From contig JAKCPI010000901.1 of NCBI GenBank assembly GCA_023213315.1, positions 186,001-250,000 of the forward strand: a DNA stretch of 64,000 nucleotides. Reading direction: 5' to 3'. Positions 31,851-41,902 of the stretch are shown piece after piece. This DNA comes from Euborellia annulipes. Its lineage: Eukaryota; Arthropoda; Insecta; Dermaptera; Anisolabididae. A program made the position numbers and the translations under genes. Numbering within the stretch: position 1 is the stretch's first letter; the number at the start of each line of letters is the position of its first letter. The notes beneath the pieces are model-generated. The model was given only the letters and a program-made list of their open reading frames with translations, had not been told where the DNA came from and searched no databases.

Positions 31851-32404
31851 AAAGACATTTTTTGGTATAAATCGTGGTTTATTTTGTCAAATAATAATAC
31901 AAAAAGTGTTATTATTTACAATAAAATACAAAGTTACGGCTGCTAATTCTGCAGCCGTCATCAGGCAGATTCATTCACTTTCAACAATGAACACTAACTG
32001 AGGGTTAGGAATTATTTACATGTGTGGCTAACTTCGCCTCGCTTACATTCGGGGCCAAATTCACTTCGTTCACATGCATTGCTCACTTCATATTACCATC
32101 AATTGAATCTTATTTTCTTTTAACGTTCATTGTTCAATAGAAAAAAGAAATAAGATTCAATTGTTGGTAATATAAAGTGAGCAATGCATGTCAACGAAGT
32201 GAAGTTGGCAACGAATGTAAGCGAAGCGAAGTTAGCTAGACATGTAAATAATACCTAACCCTCAGTTAGTGTTCATTGTTGAAAGTGAATGCCACCTGAT
32301 GGTGGCTGCAGAATTTAACAGCCGAAACGTTTTATTTTAATGTAATTAATAACATTTTTTTATTTGCTAAAATAAACCACGATTTATGCCAAAAATTGTC
32401 TTTT
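31851..32404. mobile_element. palindromic element F6 with hammerhead-like core
   Basis: Long arms (about 250 bases) run from AAAGACATTTTTTGGTATAA to TTTATGCCAAAAATTGTCTT. The plus strand at 32296-32330 reads CTGATGG, T, a GGCT/AGCC stem, GAAACGT. The minus strand at 31936-31974 reads CTGATGA, C, GGCT/AGCC, then GTAAC instead of GAAAC. A shortened copy is at 53630-53900. Confidence 0.8.
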
Positions 32405-33319
32405 AATTGTAAAATAATAATTAATTTATATTATAAAATATTTTTTTGTATTAAATAGATATTTCTCTTTACCCCATATCCTAGTTAAAATCATATTTTA
32501 ATAGCCGAAAAATTTGCCAAATAAAAGTGATGTAATACTCAGGAACAGTTTGGTTTTATCTTAGTTTACTTTAAGTTTTAAAATTATAAATATCACCTTC
32601 AACTTTGATTTCATAATTACTTAGTTAAATCAAGAAAAAATTTATTTTTTTTAGTAAGAGAGAAGGATATTTTGAGATTTTTGTAGAATCTTAAAAAACT
32701 ACTATTCACTTTAAAAAATAACAAATTATAAAATCTAATCAATGACAAAGATGTTTAAATATTCTAAAAATAAAAAAAATGTCTTTAATATATGACATAA
32801 CAAACTAAATATAACTTCTCTTTCAATATAAGTATATAAAATTTCCAAACCTTCCAATAGTAATTTGTATTTTTAAAGTTAATAAAAAATTTCTTTGAGG
32901 GAATAATTAATTTGTAAGAGCAGTTTCATCACTTAAGGCAATGTACCATAGCACATCCTGACTTTCGAGTCTTTAAATCTTGTTAAATAAGAGCTAGATC
33001 ACTAAATTTGCGATCCGCGACCTAAGACTTGGGATAGTCCTTAATAGGGCCGGCCCTACCAGACTCCAAGTCGCTATATAACCCAACTAAACTTAATGAT
33101 AATTTTAGGATTTTTAGTCGAAATTTCAAAACTTTGAGGTAAAAATTATCATAGAAGATATTGTCCGAATTGAAAAACAATTAATATCTGTAATGTCCAT
33201 TTGGGCGGGCCCATTTGCCGGGTATTACATTTCGCTCCAAAAAAAAGTGGCAAAACGACCCACCCTAATGGGCACACAAAACTTTTATAAATTCGTTAAC
33301 TTTACTACACTAAAAAATC
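32405..33319. other. unassigned AT-rich DNA
   Basis: No gene is seen. Around 33040-33065 a GGGCCGGCCCTACC patch may be an eroded transposon end. Confidence 0.35.
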
Positions 33320-33490
33320 TGTCCACACACACACACACACACACACACAGACCAATTTGCGGCCCACTTTTTTGGACTCAGGGGACCTCAAAACATGTAT
33401 ATCCATCAAAATCTCGACATCGAATTTTTACCATGATCGCAATACTTTCTCTCTCTATATATTTCATATATAGGGTAAGAGAAAGTAAAA
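33320..33490 (-). repeat. REP-A copy 9, left end only
   Basis: The reverse copy covers only the GTCTGTGTGTG-run end to the TATATAGGGTAAGAGAAAGT start. An AC microsatellite (33324-33349) replaces the GTCTGT run. Confidence 0.7.
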
Positions 33491-33573
33491 TGATTTTATT
33501 TTGCAATTTTGTCATCTGTAGTTGCAGATTTAGGGTTTCAGTGACCTCATAACACTGAATAACAAGGAATGAA

Positions 33574-33794
33574 ATTGGATATAGGAGACGTAGCAGCCAA
33601 GGAAATTAAATAAAAAACTTTTATTTAATTATCAATTGTCGACGTTTCGGTCGGTTCATCAAGAAAATTAATTGTTAAAATACAAATTATCCTGATGAAG
33701 GTTGTGACTAGCGACCGAAACGTCGACAATTGAGAATTAAATAAAAGTTTTTTTTATTTAATTTCCTTGGCTGCTACGTCTCCTTTATCCAATT
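33574..33794. mobile_element. palindromic element F7 with hammerhead-like core in both arms
   Basis: It is a compact palindrome with arms of about 90 bases (ATTGGATATAGGAGACGTAG to the inverted CTACGTCTCCTTTATCCAAT). The plus strand at 33692-33724 reads CTGATGA, A, a GGT/ACC stem, GAAACGTCGACAATTG. The minus strand at 33640-33663 reads TTGATGAACCGACCGAAACGTCGACAATTG in pieces of the same order. The sequence after GAAA (CGTCGACAATTG) pairs with the opposite arm, giving a long stem III. Confidence 0.82.
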
Positions 33795-34237
33795 TAAAGT
33801 CAACAATTTTTAATCGCCAAGGATTAAATTTTAAAATTTCTGTATCAAAATTCCTTTATTCTTTTTAATGACTATTAAGAACAAACCAGAATTTTGAAAA
33901 ATCTTTTAAATAAATTTTACAATGATGACTGAATGATAATTCAGAGGAGCAGAAAAATGAAGTCAGCCAGCATAGAATAAAAAATTTTATTTTTTTTAAG
34001 TGAAACTTTTATTATATCCTCTCAAAATTTTTGGCTCTTCTATCAGCATGTCGCGTTACACGTCGTGACGTCAAGAGCAGTGACGCTACAAGTCATGACA
34101 TCACAATCCGTGACGGCAAAAATACGAAAGTTGAAATTTAATATATATAACGAATTATAAAAAAATAATTGTGAGATTTAATAATTCAATTTTTAAATTG
34201 ATAAAATATAATTTTTAAAATAATTTAAAATCTTCAA
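33795..34237. other. AT-rich DNA with an arm fragment
   Basis: About 33925-34000 contains TGAATGATAATTCAGAGG and AGTCAGCCAGCATAGAA, matching the tail and outer arm style of the palindromic elements but without the ribozyme-like core. About 34060-34120 holds three spaced near-repeats of GTCATGACATCAC type. Confidence 0.4.
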
Positions 34238-34292
34238 TCTATATATACTGTATATATATAATCCGGGGGCCGAAGGCGGGCGGCGCGGCTAA
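34238..34292 (+). mobile_element. terminal-only Helitron remnant
   Basis: TCTATATATACTG is followed within 55 bases by GGCGGGCGGCGCGGCTAA and then T. It has both a Helitron-like 5' start and a CTRR 3' end but almost no interior, as expected of a deletion derivative. Confidence 0.4.
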
Positions 34293-35329
34293 TTACTAAA
34301 TAAACATTGTTCACAGTTTTCAATATGCCTCTATTGATTTCCCAATATCATTCCCATTTTCCAATTATTAAGTTAAGATTAAAAACGCGATTTTAATATA
34401 TTTAATTGAATAATTTTCTGGAAATTTTTAGTTAAACGCCTACGATCCGAAAAAAGTTTCACTTGCATCGTGGTTTCATAAAACCACAATGATTTTTTTT
34501 TACTATTAGAGCTCAGTGACAACATATCGAAATTCCTTTATTCTTTTTATTTTTGTAATATTTTATTTATAGATGAATTTTATATTTTTGCAGATATTAA
34601 AGAGAAATTGTAATTATTTAACTACTTACGTCAGGGATAAAAATAATTTTATATATGAATAAATTTAAAATTGAAGAGAAATTTTATAGATGACTATTTG
34701 TTAATTACTGACGTCAGCAGTGGAACTTTTTTTTTTGAGAGTGAGGAATTAATTTAAATAATGAATAAGTATTTGGCAAAAAAAGAGATTAGTTAAAACA
34801 ATACAAAACATTTTAATTTCAAATACACAAAAATGGATACCGTATGAAATAATTTTTCATGTAGGGGTAGGTAGTTTAATTACTTTACTACTAAGCAAAT
34901 TTTTCTATTTGCTCACATTGAAATGCTATTTGCATATTCTTCACATAATTTTAATGTTTTTAGCTTTAGTCATCGAGATGGCATTTTATCTTTTACAAAA
35001 TCATCTTATTTCTGAATTAAAAAAAAAAATCTTTAATTCATTTTCATTATTAATAATTTCAATAAATATGTATCTAATTAAAATAGAAATGTAGTTTTGA
35101 TAAATTCGTTTGTATATTTGTCTATTGTCAAATAGCTTTATTCTTTATTTAAACAAATTTTTATATATATTTAACAAATTCACGCTTAATGATGAGTTAG
35201 AGGCGAAGGTCCAAATTCGGGCCACTATTTATATCAATATTTTACATGACATCCATCCTAGAGAAACGATTTTCATAAAATCTATTAAAAATCAAAGTTT
35301 ATCCTTTCTCTTAAATTCCTTCGCTAATT
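34293..35329. other. unassigned AT-rich DNA
   Basis: No gene or repeat is recognised. Short frames at 34909-35094 and 35110-35334 are low-complexity. Confidence 0.35.
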
Positions 35330-35836
35330 TGTGAAAATCAGTCAAAAAGGTCCCCTGAGTTCAAAAAAGTGCCTGTCATTAAAATAAAGTATGAAGGAAA
35401 TCATCTATGAAGTTGAAATTTTATATTTAATTTATGCACCCCACAGAGGATCGGAAATAATCTTTTAAATAAAATCGGCCAAAGAGTACTAGTACTTTAC
35501 TAATGTGATTTTACAGTGTTTTTTTCGAAAAATCCACTTTAAAGTTTTTGATTAAAATTCATAAATCAATTATTTTTTAGATATGTATTCTAATTTTGCC
35601 CTCCAAATTGTTTGAAGCACACTTTATTCTTGTACTTCATAGGAAACAGGAGTAATGATTGTCATGGTAACAAAATATAAATATTTTTCTATGTTTATAA
35701 ATTTTACATCTTGAATTCTAATATATTGTTGGAAACTAAATATATGTCCACACAAAAAATCTGACAAAACACCACTTTTAATTACTAAATGTAAGAGAAA
35801 GTTGTGTGCTGTGCCACCAGTCACACCAGATTTTTA
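35330..35836 (+). repeat. REP-A copy 10 with terminal hairpin
   Basis: The forward copy starts inside the family at GGTCCCCTGAGTTCAAAAAA and reaches the terminal hairpin (35753-35836), whose right arm GTTGTGTGCTGTGCCACCAG is well kept. A LINE fragment abuts the hairpin directly. Confidence 0.75.
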
Positions 35837-36265
35837 GATAGAGAATCAATGTGCACATTATTATTATGTCTTGGGTTGAAGTTTTATACAATGTTTTTAA
35901 TTGGAGAATTGATTCCAGTGAATTGCTGGCAAAAATTGGATTATCCGTGCATACTCATTATGGTAGGAGGAAATATCTTTTTTACCAGGAGCATGTGCGG
36001 ACCTTATACGGGGAAAGATCTCCAATTTTCCGGAATATTAGGGAGGCCAACCGGAAGGGGGTTGATGTTTTTGGCTTAAGTTTCGGCGAGTTCTGCCGTT
36101 TTCTTTAACTAATTAATTATAATATATTGTATTTGTCTGATTTGTTGTTGTTTTGTTGTCTTTTTTTTTGTTTGTTTGTGTCTTTTGTGTTTTTTTTTCT
36201 CTCAAATTGTAATTGCGTATTTGCCTGTAATTTTGAGTACTTGTAAATAAATAAATAAATAAATT
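35836..36265 (+). pseudogene. 5'-truncated LINE 3' end
   Basis: The frame to the stop at 36106-36108 encodes SSELLAKIGLSVHTHYGRRK and SPIFRNIREANRKGVDVF, the pattern of the extreme C-terminus of insect non-LTR reverse-transcriptase ORFs (Jockey-like or I-like). A T/G-rich 3' UTR of about 135 bases follows and ends in (AAAT)n at 36243-36265, as such elements do. Only about 90 codons remain, so it is a dead 5'-truncated copy. Confidence 0.65.
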
Positions 36266-36429
36266 ATTTTTGTGAATAGACCCTAGACTCATAGACTCTT
36301 GTCTATTTATTCAAAATCCGAACTTTTATTATTTTTCTTCGATACTATTATAGCCTATTTGTGAAATATTTTTCAATCAAGTTTCAGTTTTTGTTCTTAA
36401 TCTCTCAACAGAGGTTATCTCCAATTATA
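36266..36429. other. unassigned AT-rich DNA
   Basis: Nothing recognised. Confidence 0.3.
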
Positions 36430-36515
36430 GAGAGACAGAACATTGTCAGTATTGAAAAATTTTTGCGGCAAGCAGGATTTGAACCCGAATTGTGTTGTTG
36501 CAACTCCTCATTTTT
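36430..36515 (-). mobile_element. second tRNA-derived SINE, fragment
   Basis: The minus strand reads CAATTCGGGTTCAAATCCTG, a clear tRNA B box context, continuing into CTTGCCGCAAAAATTTTTC. A related plus-strand fragment with CTCGGTTTCAAATCCTGCTT lies at about 37385-37470. Confidence 0.45.
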
Positions 36516-36519
36516 CATC

Positions 36520-36740
36520 TACATCTTATCCGTAGTAAAAGAATTTTATTTTTGGTTTAATTGTGGTTTATTTGTAAAAATTACGTTTCGTCCACTCATT
36601 ATGTGGCCTTCTTCTGATACAATTCCGGTAATATTATAAAGGTTGTTACATCTGTGACAATCTCAATTGTCACAGATGTAACAAATAAACCACTGTTAAG
36701 CCGAAAATCAAATTCTTTTACTAATGATAACAACTGTGAA
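36520..36740. mobile_element. palindromic element F15
   Basis: The arms contain GTAGTAAAAGAATTTTATTT and AAATCAAATTCTTTTACTAA. The minus strand at 36586-36622 reads CAGAAGAAGGCCACATAATG then GTGGACGAAACGTAAT: the stem and GAAACGT half are clear, the CTGANGA part is degraded. The right arm has lost the core. Its sister single arm is at 38425-38600. Confidence 0.65.
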
Positions 36741-37531
36741 AGCCTAAACTCCAAAATTACATCTTATCCGATTGTTATTAAATATTTCAAATTAAAAAGC
36801 CGAAATATACTTTGTAAAATTTTTTGTTTTTCACAAATAGTGGATTAAAAATAAAAAAATCGAAAATTTTATATTTTCATTTTAAAAATATATTATAAAA
36901 CTAGTTTCAAATTTTTATTTATTATTTTATAAAGTATTTGAAAATCATGTCCTACTCCAAAAGAGAAAATTCATGTTTATTTATAAAATGTCTATGATAT
37001 AACTAGCTGGGTAATAAATTTAAAATTGTATGATTTAAACCAGGAAGGCTTCTGGGGAAACTTCATAATAGTGCATGTGTATGTGTGTGCCCCCTAGCCT
37101 GGTGTGGTGCTCTCCATCTTCAGATTCTTAAAAAAAAAAAATGGATGAAAACAGGACGTGACGGGCGAAACATTTTGTTAGAGTATATGTACACAAAAAA
37201 TTCCCTTCTTGGCTTTCTTTTAATGAACCTAACGACACCGCCACCTCTCTTAAACAAACTTATATTTTTTTTGTATCTTCCTACCAGTTCACAAATAAGT
37301 AAACTAGAGCCCAGACGGATAAATTTTAAATTTCTCAGTTGCAATTGTAAAATTTTTCTTTCTTTGTTATTAATTCCGAATGGTTTACGAAGTTTGAGTT
37401 ACTATACAACTCGGTTTCAAATCCTGCTTGCCTCAAAAAATTTCCCACATTTGCCAATATCTGTTTTTTGGTTATTCTTGATAAGTTCTGTTGTGAGATT
37501 TAAAAAAATACATAAATTTTTTTTTAAATTT
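36741..37531. other. unassigned AT-rich DNA with a SINE scrap
   Basis: A 150-codon plus frame at 37085-37537 is interrupted in composition by the SINE fragment at 37385-37470 and has no recognisable domain, so it is not called. Confidence 0.35.
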
Positions 37532-37610
37532 TTTTAATGTCTTTTTCGGCATATAAGGCCATTTAGACCCCGTCCCTATTTATTTCAAATTCCAAATGAA
37601 TCAAATTTAA
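37532..37610 (-). mobile_element. tRNA-derived SINE body fragment
   Basis: The minus strand reads through TTTGAAATAAATAGGGACGG, GGTCTAAATGGCC and GCCGAAAAAGAC, the 3' half of the SINE at 4250-4423, including its A-rich tail. Confidence 0.7.
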
Positions 37611-37996
37611 ATTTGATTGAAAAATATTTCAAATATACCGGTATTAGTATGAAACAAAAATTCTATTAGTATTCGTATTTTGTATAAAAAGGATGTTTTT
37701 TTTATCCTCGATGTCTCTTCCACTTATTTTCGACTTTTAAGGATCTCAGAATCCAGCCAGACAAATTTTATCATGGTTTTATATTTTAGCTGTTTATGTA
37801 ATTTTTGCATATTTTAGACGTTTTATCTACAAAAAATTGATAAAAGAAATTTTCAATTTTTGTGGTCTCCCCCCCTCCCCTCAGCAAAAAATATCATTCA
37901 CCCCACCTCTACCATCATGCAAATCTAGAGTATTTTACAAATCTTGAAACCTCTAATAAATTTTTACCATCCTTGAATTTAAAAAACATACATGTA
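37611..37996. other. unassigned AT-rich DNA
   Basis: Nothing recognised apart from a C-rich patch at 37868-37880. Confidence 0.3.
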
Positions 37997-38242
37997 CAGT
38001 GAGCGCCACAATTAAGTCCCCACTTGATAGCTTTAGCCTTAAGTTTATGGTATAGTATATGGCATATAGTGAAATAATTTTAATGACTGAAAAAGTATAA
38101 TAAAATAAAGCGTACCAGATTTATTTTTACATCGTCTGTACCAGATTTTATTTTACATTTTCGATCATTAAAATTATTTCACTATACACCATATACTTAA
38201 GGCTTTAGCTCCCAGGTGGGGACTTAATTGTGGCACTCACTG
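37997..38242. mobile_element. Tc1/mariner-type MITE, copy 2
   Basis: TA flanks both ends. The TIRs begin CAGTGAGCGCCACAATTAAG and CAGTGAGTGCCACAATTAAG, and the interior is collinear with copy 1 (2465-2673). It carries an extra direct repeat of GTACCAGATTTATTTTACAT type, which makes it 37 bases longer. Confidence 0.88.
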
Positions 38243-38424
38243 TACCAGTATATGTACGATATTCTATAGTTCTTTAACTTTCGAAAAATCATTCATTCGT
38301 ACAATCATTTAATTATTAACGAAATTATAAACCAAACATTTATCAAAACCAGGATTCAGCGTTATCCATATACCCAAGAATAGCTCAACTTCTAAGGCAT
38401 TTATCATAAAATTTTATTATATTT
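38243..38424. other. unassigned AT-rich DNA
   Basis: Nothing recognised. Confidence 0.3.
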
Positions 38425-38600
38425 CTTATATCACAGATGTAACAACCTTTGTAATCTTAGCTGAATTGTACTTGAAGAAAGCCACAGAATGAGTGGCCGA
38501 AACGTTGTAATTTTTACAAATAAACTACAGTTAAACCGAAAATCAAATTCTTTTACTAATGATAACAACTGTGAAAGCCTAAACTTCAAAATTTCTTATA
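38425..38600 (+). mobile_element. single arm of the F15-type palindromic element
   Basis: The plus strand at 38469-38506 reads CTTGAAGAAAGCCAC, AGAATGA, GTGGCCGAAACGTTGTAA. The stem (GCCAC/GTGGC) and GAAACGT are intact while the CTGANGA part has one change. Downstream, CCGAAAATCAAATTCTTTT matches F15 at 36699-36717. Confidence 0.65.
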
Positions 38601-39229
38601 TTTCTAACAAACTTGACCTTGATAACCTTTTTTTTTTTAATATAATTTCGTTATTTATTAACACGAATGAATGATTTTTGGAAAGCTAACGAACTACAGA
38701 ATATCGTAAATATATGTTATTTGCATTCAGGGATGCCTTAAAAAAATCCATAAAATTCCTAATAGAGCAGATTTTCTGTTAAAATTCAATTTTCTCTATA
38801 TCACTAAAACTATTAATATATCTGATGGTATTTTTGAAATCAGGGCTACCCATGGAATAGCTCAAAATACCTCGGCACTCTTATTGTGTGTGTGGCCTGT
38901 GTGAATTATTATTCTTTTACTCATTTCTTGAGTGTGTTTAAAACTGTTTAACACTAGATTTTAAGAGCATATTTCGTCCTTTTTAATTTAATTGTTAATT
39001 GCATATTTAAAAATAATAATTCGAAAGAATTCTAAGAAAGTTTTTTTCCTTTACCTTAATAAAAAGAATTAACAAATTTCCCTATTAATAATGTAATTTT
39101 TTTTATCTTTAATATTTGACTGCCAGATAAAATATCTCATAAAATTGCACATGAAAACGTCTTCGTTTCGACTGTTTTTAATTCTCTTTTGTGTGTGAAA
39201 GCTAAGTCAACAATATTATTTATGTAAAT
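38601..39229. other. unassigned AT-rich DNA
   Basis: The segment 38825-38878 (GGTATTTTTGAAATCAGGGC) is repeated inverted at 54838-54895. Nothing else is recognised. Confidence 0.35.
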
Positions 39230-39560
39230 AGGCAAAGGATGAGTATTTATTTGTTTTGTTGAGTACATGCTGGAGCGTGTGGCAAATGAATAACAAGCCG
39301 GTAAGAATGGCCGAGTCATTCGGCAAATAATAGAAGGCCTTCTGGAAGAATGGACCAAAAGTTCCCTCTCCTCTCGGAGAGACAGAAGCCGCTTCCTCAG
39401 GTAGCCTTTGAACTTCAAATTTATTTAAGGGTCTGCTTGAAGGGATTCAAGGGGCTCAAAGGCGCTTCAAGGGGCTGCCTCACAACACTCGACCGCCTTT
39501 CGGCAAAATTGTTATTTTTTATCCTTCCCTTTTCGCAAATCATCACCATCTTTTATTTCT
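39230..39560. other. G+C-richer island
   Basis: It has lower AT than its surroundings and no repeat match. It contains an internal GGGGCTCAAAGGCGCTTCAA duplication (GGGATTCAAGGGGCT / GCTTCAAGGGGCT). Overlapping short frames on both strands have no known domain. It could be a regulatory or untranslated segment. Confidence 0.25.
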
Positions 39561-40184
39561 CTCTTTCAATATATTTTATTTATATCCGCTAGAAAAAATG
39601 TTTTGTCTATTAATTTATTATTTTTGTTAAAACATATTTTAATAATATTTAAACTTTCGACCACACTATTATACACTATTCACTGTGTGTTGCAAAATTA
39701 TACACTATACACTGTGTACAGTGTATAATGTTTATATTGTTGCTACTTTCATGTAGTACAATTACTTGTCATCATCAGAAGTGATAACATATAATATATG
39801 AAAGTAGAAACATTTTAATGTTTGAATTATTTTAATAATGTTTATTAAAATATAATCACTTGTGATGATGACAAGAAATTGTCAAAATACGTATTAAGAG
39901 TTAATTTTTAATTAATAAAACCTTTGAAACCAATAACCTAGTGTTTTATTTGTATATTTAATTTTAATTTAATAAATAATATTTTATTACTAATGATATT
40001 CTAGCCTAATTTTGTGATGCTGATTTCATATTGTTTTTGATTTCGATTTTTATATATTAATCTTTTTTAAGAGTGTCATTAAATAACAAGTACTTTATAG
40101 ATAGTTTTCAAGAACTATTCATTTGACAATAAATACATCGATTCGTACTTAACGAATATGTTAAATAATTTACACAACTTCCTC
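39561..40184. other. AT-rich DNA with degenerate inverted repeats
   Basis: The segment 39660-39935 has short inverted repeats (TATACACTATACACTGTG/CAGTGTATA and TTGTCATCATC/GATGATGACAA), resembling an eroded palindromic element. Confidence 0.4.
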
Positions 40185-41015
40185 TTACCTTCGATAATTG
40201 AAACTTGTGTTCTATGCTTGTCACACCAGATTTTTTGTGTCGACATATACAGTAGATTAGAATTCAAGTTGTAAAATCTAAAAAATACTTATATTTTGTT
40301 ATTATCGCAACCACTCCCCTTTACTTTACTATGAAGTACAAGAGTAAAGTGTGCTTCGAACAATTTCGAAGACAAAATGCTAATATACATTTTAAAGTGC
40401 ATCTAAAAAATAATTGATTTATGAACTTTAATCAAAATCATCAAAATCCTTAAAGCATATTTTAAAAAAATCGAAAAAAAAAACTGTAAAAGGACATGAG
40501 TAAAGTACTATTACTCTTTATTTAAAAGCTTATTTTCGCATCCTGAGTGAGGTGTCTAATTTAAATAAAAAATTTCAAACTCGTATCTCATTTCCTTCAT
40601 CTTTTATTTTCATCACAGACAGACTCAGTGGCTGATCCAGAGGAGGTACAGTGAGGGACAATATTAAGTCCCACCCATGCATTTTATGCTTGTGGTTATT
40701 TCATTGTTTTTATAAAAGAAAATGAAAATCTTTATTGGACATTTTCTAGGTTTCAATCATGAAAGTTTCCATTAAAAAATAAATAATATTTTTTTGAGCA
40801 TAATGAAATAATCATAAGTAGAAAACGCATGGGTGGGACTTAATATTGTCCCTCACTGTACCTAACATAAATATAAAATTTCACCTTCATTTCCTTCGTA
40901 CTTTATTTTGAACACAGACAAACTAGTTTGCGGGATCTACTTTTTTGAATTCAGGAGGCCTCAAAACGTGTATTTTCATAAGAATCTCGACATCGAATTT
41001 TTGATATGAATTTAT
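40185..41015 (-). repeat. REP-A copy 11 with an internal duplication, split by a MITE
   Basis: The reverse copy starts at the hairpin end (ACTTCCTCTTACCTTCGATA to CACACCAGATTTTTTGTGTC) and extends to CGACATCGAATTTTTGATAT. A block of about 70 bases (AAATTTCAAACTCG to CACAGACAGAC) is present twice, on either side of the 40649-40858 MITE. Confidence 0.75.
40649..40858. mobile_element. Tc1/mariner-type MITE, divergent subfamily
   Basis: TA flanks both ends. Perfect TIRs begin CAGTGAGGGACAATATTAAG and continue to a CCCACCCATGC stretch. Only CAGTGAG and the AATTAAGTCC-like part resemble the family at 2465, so this is a relative rather than a copy. Confidence 0.87.
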
Positions 41016-41575
41016 TTTTTCTTCTTATAAAACAATATTTTTTTTAAATTTACAAATGGTGGAGCAAATATAAAGGAGGTTAAATCTTTTCTCTAGAATA
41101 CTCTTTAAACTTCATTCTAATAAAATAATACTTGTTTAAAAAATTTACATAATTTATTTATTTTGACAACATTTGGCAGACGGCTACCATAAAAAAATTT
41201 ACATAAGAAGCGCAAAAAAAAATTGACTATTAAATCCTATCTAAAATATGTTTTCTAAAAGGAACGTCATCATTCCGACTTGAAGTTCAAAGAAAAAATA
41301 TAATTTTTAAGGCCTATACATTTATTTGTCATGCCTTTGTCCCGAAGGTGGGAGCAGCCGAAAAGTCGGCTGATGCAAATAAATGTATCGTACTAAAAAA
41401 CTTTTTTCTTTGGTATCTCCCTCTCTTTAATAGTCCCCTTCCCGCATTTACTCTCTCAAATATAATTTACATATTTTGTATTTGTTTTTGAAAATTTTTT
41501 CTGTATAAGCAGATATACATGCATCTTTGTGTTTGGTTGCATAGCTTAAAGGCACTTGGTCTCTCTATGCTTTAG
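41016..41575. other. AT-rich DNA with a small foldback
   Basis: About 41318-41380 holds ATACATTTATTTGTC and GCAAATAAATGTATC around GCAGCCGAAAAGTCGGCTG, a small palindrome with only a weak resemblance to the hammerhead-like set. Confidence 0.45.
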
Positions 41576-41725
41576 AGCCTGTTGCTTCACTTCTAATTAA
41601 CTAAATATCCCTCGGATAAGCTAGTTGACTATGACTTTGAGTCTTATCACATTTAGTTAAGCTAATCATATGATTAAATCATAATTAACTAGCTAAGACC
41701 CAAAGTTCGGTATAAGGGGTGAAAT
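41576..41725. mobile_element. TIR-element end fragment
   Basis: It starts GTTGCTTCACTTCTAATTAA and continues TAGTTGACTATGACTTTGAG, matching the right half of the element at 18866-19330 in inverted orientation. Confidence 0.6.
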
Positions 41726-41902
41726 TAAACACAAGAAAGGCTTTGACATATTATGTACTAGGCTCTTTGTGACGAAACTTGCAATAAAAATTTTGACGCT
41801 TCTACTTTAGCCTGACATAAGAGGGAGAACGGGAGGGGGGAAGTACAGTCAGAGGGGGGGGGAGATATACAGTCAGCGACCAGAGGTCCTGCACACTTAA
41901 GG

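Noticed and set aside
37085..37537. 150-codon plus-strand frame as a gene
   Set aside because: It is low-complexity, overlaps a SINE-like fragment and shows no domain, splice or start context.
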